Origin: VAZQ01 sp036555745
GTDB lineage: Bacteria; Pseudomonadota; Alphaproteobacteria; Rhizobiales; Xanthobacteraceae
Direction: 5' to 3'
Assembly (NCBI GenBank): GCA_036555745.1
Contig: DATBKV010000209.1
Span: forward strand, 1 to 8,419
Length of the DNA stretch: 8,419 bases
The first letter of the stretch is position 1. Every line of letters begins with the position of its first letter. The notes beneath the pieces were generated by a model, which ran no database searches, was not told the DNA's origin, and was given only the letters and a program-made list of their open reading frames with translations. Below are positions 4,358-8,419 of this stretch, piece after piece. Position numbers and translations under genes: made by a program.

Positions 4358-5341
4358 ATGCCGGTTCCCAAGCACGTTTACGATCCGCCCTTCAACATCG
4401 TGCGCGCGAGCCATGTCGCGCTCGGAGTGACGGACCTCGGGCGCAGCCGCGCTTTCTACGAGGGCGCGCTCGGGTTGCATGTCGAGGACACGACCGGGGA
4501 TGCGATCTATCTGCGCGGCGTGGAGGAGCGGCAGCATCATTCGTTGGTGCTGCGCCGGGAGGCGGCGCCGAGCGCGCATCACCTCGGGTTCAAGCTCGCC
4601 TCCGAGGAGGAGCTCGACAGGGCCGCGCGCTATTTCAGATCGAAGGGCATCGCGCACGCTTTCACCGAACGGCCGTTCCAGGGCCGCACATTGGCGGCGG
4701 CGGACCCTTCCGGGATGCCGATCGAGCTCTATTTCCGCATGGAAAAACGCGAGCGGCTCCTGCAGCAATACGGGTACTACAAGGGGGTGCATCCGCAGCG
4801 GCTCGACCATTTCAACGTGTTTGCTCCCGACGTCCAGGGCGCGGTCGATTTCTACGCCTCGATCGGCTTTCGCCTCACCGAATATGCCGAGGAGGAAGCG
4901 CCCGAGGCACGCATCGCGGCCGCCTGGATGCACCGCAAGGGCAATGTCCACGACCTCGCTTTCACCAACGGCGCGGGACCCCGCCTGCATCACCTCGCCT
5001 ATTGGGTGCCGACCGCCATGCACGTCATCCATCTCTGCGATGTTCTGGCCACGACCGGCCATCTCGCCAGCATGGAGCGCGGGCCCGGCCGTCACGGCAT
5101 CTCCAACGCGTTCTTTCTCTACGTGCGCTGCCCGGATGGCCATCGCATCGAGCTTTACACCTGCGATTATCAGACAATGGATCCCGACCACGAGCCGATC
5201 CGCTGGTCGCTGCGCGACCCGCGCCGGCAGACGTTGTGGGGCCAGCCCGCGCCGCGCTCGTGGTTCGCGGAGGGAACGGCCTTTGCCGGCGCGCTGCCGC
5301 GCGCGGCGCTGTTCGAGGCCGACGTGCTGGTGGCAAGCTGA
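4358..5341 (+). CDS. Extradiol ring-cleavage dioxygenase, 3,4-dihydroxyphenylacetate 2,3-dioxygenase type (VOC superfamily)
   Basis: A 327-residue type I extradiol dioxygenase that opens a catechol ring next to the two hydroxyls, using a metal (Fe or Mn) and O2. It has two vicinal-oxygen-chelate domains, about residues 15-127 and 146-270; the second holds the active site. By spacing to the Brevibacterium homoprotocatechuate dioxygenase as I recall it, the metal ligands are H151 (RLDHFN), H212 (PRLHH) and E265 (GHRIELY). Second-shell residues N153, H198 and Y255 are also present, so the enzyme looks active. ERGPGRHGISNAF and the tail DPRRQTLWGQPAPRSWF support this subfamily. It is roughly 35 residues shorter than that enzyme, missing the extreme C-terminal part. 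No homoprotocatechuate-pathway partners are visible, so the substrate may be another catechol. GGAGGAG before the ATG fixes the start. Confidence 0.88.
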   Translation: MPVPKHVYDPPFNIVRASHVALGVTDLGRSRAFYEGALGLHVEDTTGDAIYLRGVEERQHHSLVLRREAAPSAHHLGFKLASEEELDRAARYFRSKGIAHAFTERPFQGRTLAAADPSGMPIELYFRMEKRERLLQQYGYYKGVHPQRLDHFNVFAPDVQGAVDFYASIGFRLTEYAEEEAPEARIAAAWMHRKGNVHDLAFTNGAGPRLHHLAYWVPTAMHVIHLCDVLATTGHLASMERGPGRHGISNAFFLYVRCPDGHRIELYTCDYQTMDPDHEPIRWSLRDPRRQTLWGQPAPRSWFAEGTAFAGALPRAALFEADVLVAS

Positions 5342-5353
5342 GGAGAAAGTTCC

Positions 5354-6064
5354 GTGCAATCCAATCCGCTGGCGGGCAAGAAGCTGCGTTACATGATCGG
5401 GACGGACAACCCCGGCAAGGCCGATGCGGACGAGGTCGTGGAAGTGGGCTACGACCGGGAGAAGCCGGTGCCGGGCTCACCCAGCATCGCCTATTGCAAC
5501 CTGTTCAACGAGAAATATTCCGAGCAGAGCCGGCAGGAGCGGGCGCGCTACGCGCCGTATCTCAAGACGTCGGATACCGCCGAGGACTACGGCGAGGGGC
5601 AGATCGATCCCCGCGGCGAAGGCTGGAAGCGCAATCTCACCGAGCAATTCGAGCGCAGGAAGCAGCAGGGTTTCACATATATCGAGCTGGACAATCCCGA
5701 CGCCTATTCGGTCGCGGACGTGGTCGCAGCGGTGGAGCTCGCCGAGAGCTACGGGCTCAAGGTGATCGCCAAGAACCCCGGGCTGATGGAGGGCGACCCG
5801 TTGCCCTATGTGGGGCACCGCAACGTCTGCGGGGTCATCGTGGAAAAAGGCGCGGGCACCCCGCAGGAGATGGAGGCGCTGCGCCAGCGCGCGGGCAAGC
5901 CTGACATGCCGGTGTGGTTCGTTTTCTTCGACCGGCGCAAGAACGCCGATGCCGGCAAGAAGGCGGCCGCGCAGGCAGCGGGCGCTGCCCGGCAGTATCG
6001 CGGCATGCATGTGAGCTATTCGCCGGGGGGCGAATACACCCACTCCGTCGACGCGATTGCGTGA
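5354..6064 (+). CDS. GH114/TM1410-like TIM-barrel protein, function unknown
   Basis: A 236-residue protein starting at GTG. AGGAGA (5341-5346) lies seven bases before the start and overlaps the TGA of the dioxygenase gene, so the two genes are almost certainly co-transcribed and probably translationally coupled. I do not recognise a characterised orthologue. The stretch RRKQQGFTYIELDNPDAY (residues 101-118) resembles the strand that ends in acidic residues in GH114 (endo-alpha-1,4-polygalactosaminidase) and TM1410-like barrels, usually written GFDGVELDNxDAY; E111 and D113 would be the key acids. Later strands KVIAKNP, VCGVIVEK, PVWFVFFD and MHVSYS fit successive barrel strands. There is no signal peptide, although known GH114 enzymes act outside the cell. 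It might act on a small cytoplasmic sugar or have lost glycosidase activity; function remains open. Confidence 0.75.
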   Translation: MQSNPLAGKKLRYMIGTDNPGKADADEVVEVGYDREKPVPGSPSIAYCNLFNEKYSEQSRQERARYAPYLKTSDTAEDYGEGQIDPRGEGWKRNLTEQFERRKQQGFTYIELDNPDAYSVADVVAAVELAESYGLKVIAKNPGLMEGDPLPYVGHRNVCGVIVEKGAGTPQEMEALRQRAGKPDMPVWFVFFDRRKNADAGKKAAAQAAGAARQYRGMHVSYSPGGEYTHSVDAIA

Positions 6065-6165
6065 GCGCGCAAGCGGGTCATTCCGGCAATCGGCGCCGCA
6101 CGCTCATTCACACCCGCCCTGGATTCCGGGTCGCTCCTGGGCGCCTCGCAACGCCCTAGCGGTTT
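6065..6165. other. Convergent intergenic region with degenerate REP-like pieces
   Basis: Between the ends of the TIM-barrel gene and the GYD gene are fragments such as gggtcattccggcaat (6074-6089) and ctggattccgggtcgc (6119-6134). They resemble the flanks of REP elements (GTCATTCCGG, CTGGATTCCGGG) but do not form an intact hairpin together. A weak stem gggcg/cgccc (about 6139-6156) is present. No convincing terminator is seen. Confidence 0.35.
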
Positions 6166-6498
6166 CTACCGGCCGGCGCTGCGGAACTCCTTGGCCGCCT
6201 TGCCGGCGGACCGGAAGGTGGCGACGGTATCCTTGGCCGTCATGGCCACGGTCGTCTCGATATCGGAGAGACTGCCTCCCGCCGCGGCGGCAAGGATTGC
6301 CGACGCAGCCGCCTGCTCGTTGGGGAACTCGCCGATGGCCATCCAGTCATGGCGGCCGAAAGTCAAATACCACCCGATGAGCTTGCCGCCTACGCTCTTG
6401 AACAGCTTGGCAACCGTTTCCTCACGATCTTCCGGCTTGTCCAGCATGCCTTTGATCGCGTCTGAAGTGAAACGACCACGCGAGATGTAGACCGCCAT
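6166..6498 (-). CDS. GYD-domain protein, function unknown
   Basis: A 110-residue protein whose first 90 or so residues match the small GYD family, a ferredoxin-like alpha/beta fold of unknown biochemical role. Visible family features are the opening strand AVYISRGRFT (residues 2-11), then the helix ETVAKLFKSVGGKLIGWYLTFGRHDWMAIGEFP, which contains the motif equivalent of G-R/Y-D (G48-R-H-D51). Next comes a helix rich in alanine (NEQAAASAILAAAAGG) and a strand SDIETTVAMT. The last 20 residues (FRSAGKAAKEFRSAGR) are basic and contain a short repeated FRSAGK/R, which is extra to the domain. AGGAGG (6505-6510) lies six bases before the ATG. It is divergent from the acyl-CoA synthetase and convergent with the TIM-barrel gene; it appears to be its own transcription unit. 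Confidence 0.82.
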   Translation of the reverse strand: MAVYISRGRFTSDAIKGMLDKPEDREETVAKLFKSVGGKLIGWYLTFGRHDWMAIGEFPNEQAAASAILAAAAGGSLSDIETTVAMTAKDTVATFRSAGKAAKEFRSAGR

Positions 6499-6808
6499 GG
6501 TATTCCTCCTCGTACTTTCTACGCACTCGACCCTTGCGGGACGCCGAACACTACCGCCGCGGCCCGCACGCCTTCAAGGCAGCATGCGGCTACTGCAAAA
6601 CTGCGGCCGCGCCGCCTCAGGAGCGATTGACGCGTCTACGGAGATGCTCCATGTGCGCAGGGGCGCGCCATTGCCGCGCGCTCCATCGGTTTGCTCGCAA
6701 GTGGATGGAAGGCGACCCGGTGCGGGACCCCCAAAAACGCTGCGCGTTTTTGGGACCCGGGATCGCCGCTGCGAAGCTTCTCATTGTGATGGCGGACCTG
6801 CCTTACGA
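6499..6808. other. 310-base divergent intergenic region
   Basis: No gene was supported here. Reading frames cross it, but they have no ribosome sites or recognisable protein sequence, and one is only an upstream extension of the acyl-CoA synthetase frame. The region holds the GYD ribosome site (6505-6510) and a strong hairpin (6723-6759). It must also hold the promoters for both flanking genes, but I found no pair of hexamers with proper spacing; TTGACG (6627-6632) has no good -10 partner. Confidence 0.6.
6723..6759. repeat. Inverted repeat upstream of the acyl-CoA synthetase gene
   Basis: The core arms are cccaaaaacgc (6730-6740) and gcgtttttggg (6744-6754), with a three-base loop. An outer pair, cggg (6723-6726) and cccg (6756-6759), extends the stem across a small internal loop. 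The A/T-run inside a GC stem differs from the other repeats in the window. It lies about 50 bases before the start codon and could be a leader hairpin, attenuator-like element or repeat copy. Confidence 0.75.
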
Positions 6809-8323
6809 ATGTCCCTGTTCACCAACTTGGGCGATCTCATTCGACCGGACCGGGACCTGGAGAAGGTCGCGATCATCGACCTCGGGGGTGAGCAGGCGCC
6901 GCGCGAGCTCACCTATGCCCGGCTCGATGCCATGGCCGACGGCGTCGCACGCGCCCTCGTGGCGCGCGGCTTTGCCCGAGGCGATCGCATCGCGATTCTC
7001 TCCGCCAATCGCGCGGAATACCTCGCGGCCTATTTCGGCATCTTGCGCGCCGGGCTCGTTGCAGTGCCGGTCAGCTTCAAATTTCCCCGCCGCGACATCC
7101 ATTTCATCTTGCGGGATGCCGGAGCGAGGCTCGTCCTCTGCGACGGCGCGCGCCGCGGCGATGTGCCGGACGATCTGCCGCAGATGCAATTCGGACGGCA
7201 GGGAGATGGCGGCTTCGATGATTTCCTCGATCCCGGCGCCTTCGATCCGGTCGCGCCGCGGCCGCGCGAGCCGGCGATGCTGCTTTACACGTCCGGCTCG
7301 ACCGGACAGCCCAAGGGCGTGGTGCTCTCGCACCAGAGCCACATCTGGGTGGTCGAGACGCGGCTGGCAGCGGGGCTCGATCGGCATCGCTATCTCATCG
7401 CCGCGCCGCTCTATCACATGAATGCGCTTGCGCTGAGCAAGCTCGCCTGCGCCGCCCATGCCTCCATCGTGCTGCTGCCACAGTTCTCGGCGCGGTCCTA
7501 CATCGAGGCCATCGGCCGCTATCGCTGCAGCTGGCTCACCGCGGTGCCGCCGATGATGGCGATGATGCTGCGGGAGAAGGAGCTGCTCGCCGCCGCCGAT
7601 CTTTCCGGCGTCGAGGCCGTACGCATGGGCTCAGCGCCGGTCAGCCCGGCGCTGATGCAGGGCCTGCGCGAGGCGCTGCCGCGCGCCTCGATCACCAACG
7701 CGTATGGGACCACCGAAGCCGGGCCGGTCGTGTTCGGACCGCATCCCGAGGGGCTTGCGCAGCCCGAGATGTCGGTTGGCTATCCTCACCCGCAAGTCGA
7801 GCTGCGGCTGATCGCCGGGAGCAACACCGGCGCAGAGCAGGGCGTGCTCGAAATGCGATGTCCCGCGCTCCTGAACGGATATCACAACCGGCCGCAGCTC
7901 GCGCCGCCGTTCACGCCGGACGGCTTCTACGTGACCGGCGACGTTTTCCGGCGCGACGATCAGGGCTTCCATTATTTCGTCGGGCGTGCCGACGACATGT
8001 TCGTCTCCGGCGGCGAGAACATCTACCCGACCGACGTCGAACGGATGCTGGAGCGCCATCCCGGAGTCGCGCAGGCGGCAGTGGTGCCGCTCGACGACGA
8101 CATCAAAGGGCAAAAGCCGGTTGCATTCGTGGTGCGCAAGCTCGGCCTCTCGCCGAGCGCCGGCGACATCAAGCGCTTTGCACTGGCCAATGCGCCCGCT
8201 TACGCCCATCCTCGTTTCGTTTGGTTCGTGGACGAGCTGCCGCTCGCCGCGACCAACAAGCTCGACCGCTCGGCGCTGCGCCGCCTCGCGCAGGAGCGAG
8301 CGGCGCAGACCGAGGAGCCGTAG
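6809..8323 (+). CDS. AMP-dependent acyl-CoA synthetase (class I adenylate-forming)
   Basis: A 504-residue enzyme that activates a carboxylic acid to an acyl-AMP and then an acyl-CoA. The signatures appear in order: the phosphate-binding loop LLYTSGSTGQPKG (residues 158-170), APLYHMNAL (199-207), the adenine-binding YGTTEAG (299-305), the ribose-binding aspartate in YVTGD (374-378), the hinge GRADDMFVSGGENIYP (392-407), and the C-terminal catalytic lysine K484 in LAATNKLDRSALR. All key residues are present and the length is normal. The substrate cannot be fixed from sequence; medium or long fatty acids and aryl acids are both possible. The ATG at 6809 begins where the family N-terminus starts (SLFTNLGDLIR), but no good Shine-Dalgarno precedes it. 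Its TAG stop lies within the GTAGGG repeat that follows. Confidence 0.9.
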   Translation: MSLFTNLGDLIRPDRDLEKVAIIDLGGEQAPRELTYARLDAMADGVARALVARGFARGDRIAILSANRAEYLAAYFGILRAGLVAVPVSFKFPRRDIHFILRDAGARLVLCDGARRGDVPDDLPQMQFGRQGDGGFDDFLDPGAFDPVAPRPREPAMLLYTSGSTGQPKGVVLSHQSHIWVVETRLAAGLDRHRYLIAAPLYHMNALALSKLACAAHASIVLLPQFSARSYIEAIGRYRCSWLTAVPPMMAMMLREKELLAAADLSGVEAVRMGSAPVSPALMQGLREALPRASITNAYGTTEAGPVVFGPHPEGLAQPEMSVGYPHPQVELRLIAGSNTGAEQGVLEMRCPALLNGYHNRPQLAPPFTPDGFYVTGDVFRRDDQGFHYFVGRADDMFVSGGENIYPTDVERMLERHPGVAQAAVVPLDDDIKGQKPVAFVVRKLGLSPSAGDIKRFALANAPAYAHPRFVWFVDELPLAATNKLDRSALRRLAQERAAQTEEP

Positions 8324-8347
8324 GGCGGGTTGGCGGCGTAACCCGCC
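8324..8347 (+). terminator. Inverted repeat right after the acyl-CoA synthetase stop
   Basis: Arms ggcgggtt (8324-8331) and aacccgcc (8340-8347) are separated by eight bases. The element directly follows the TAG stop, which is itself part of its leading gtaggg (8320-8325). Its right arm can alternatively pair as gcgtaacccgcc (8336-8347) with ggcgggttacgc (8379-8390). No T-run follows. It could act as a terminator or be only a repeat copy. Confidence 0.45.
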
Positions 8348-8378
8348 GTGTTGTTAGCGGTTGCGCCCGAGGGCTGAC

Positions 8379-8419
8379 GGCGGGTTACGCTTGCGCGCCG
8401 GCGCAAGGCCGGCGCGCAA
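8379..8419. repeat. Partial palindromic repeat cut by the window end
   Basis: The outer arm ggcgggttacgc (8379-8390) is followed by a perfect inner hairpin with arms ttgcgcgccggc (8391-8402) and gccggcgcgcaa (8408-8419) and a five-base loop. The window ends exactly at the end of the inner hairpin, so the second outer arm is not seen. The plan matches the repeat at 3293-3345, with a different inner stem. Confidence 0.8.

Noticed and set aside
3965..5341. A 458-codon plus-strand frame that runs from inside gluQRS into the dioxygenase gene, as if a fusion.
   Set aside because: The part before 4358 overlaps the gluQRS coding frame and a repeat, and has arginine/alanine-rich shadow composition. 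The ATG at 4358 has a proper Shine-Dalgarno and starts a normal family N-terminus.
4085..5359. A 424-codon minus-strand frame opposite the dioxygenase.
   Set aside because: It is a GC-rich antisense shadow of a clear enzyme gene, with no recognisable domain.
6627..6655. TTGACG as the -35 box of an acyl-CoA synthetase promoter.
   Set aside because: At 17 bases downstream the sequence is CATGTG, a poor -10 match.
6497..6808. N-terminal extension of the acyl-CoA synthetase by 104 codons.
   Set aside because: It has no family similarity, crosses a strong hairpin and begins inside the GYD start region. The family N-terminus starts at 6809.

Overview
The window is GC-rich, densely coded chromosomal DNA. 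It most likely comes from an alphaproteobacterium of the Hyphomicrobiales (Bradyrhizobium/Xanthobacteraceae-like). This rests on recalled resemblance of the HNH protein, the DsbB tail and the GluQRS to that group, and on the CGTCAT...ATCCAT type of REP palindrome. No search was possible, so the placement is an inference. There are no rRNA, tRNA, prophage, transposase or CRISPR sequences.

Layout. Bases 1-166 carry the 3' end of a dsbB-like membrane protein gene (+). A cluster of three REP-like palindromes (178-318) separates it from a convergent HNH endonuclease gene (330-887, -), which has a TTG start and a good sigma70-type promoter. Next on the minus strand is a type II toxin-antitoxin pair, hicA (1538-1732) then hicB (1092-1502). 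A promoter stands in front of hicA, and its -10 box is the centre of a perfect inverted repeat, which looks like an autoregulatory operator. Further along the minus strand are a phospholipase/carboxylesterase-type hydrolase (1818-2489) and, upstream of it, an AlkA-type DNA glycosylase (2556-3203). These two may be co-transcribed, with a perfect palindrome between them.

The glycosylase is divergent from a gluQRS gene (3360-4235, +), and most of the space between them is repeat hairpins. After another palindrome comes a tight two-gene plus-strand unit: a homoprotocatechuate 2,3-dioxygenase-type extradiol ring-cleavage enzyme (4358-5341) and a GH114-like TIM-barrel protein of unknown role (5354-6064). 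The stop codon of the first gene is part of the Shine-Dalgarno of the second. A convergent GYD-domain gene (6166-6498, -) follows, then a 310-base non-coding divergent region and an AMP-dependent acyl-CoA synthetase (6809-8323, +). The window ends in more hairpins.

Most genes here are single housekeeping or accessory functions, not one pathway. The dioxygenase and the acyl-CoA synthetase would suit aromatic or fatty acid catabolism, but nothing in the sequence links them directly. The most distinctive features are the nested hicAB promoter/operator, the dioxygenase/TIM-barrel pair, and short intergenic palindromes that share an outer arm of the type GTAGGG-GGGTT while their inner stems differ from copy to copy.
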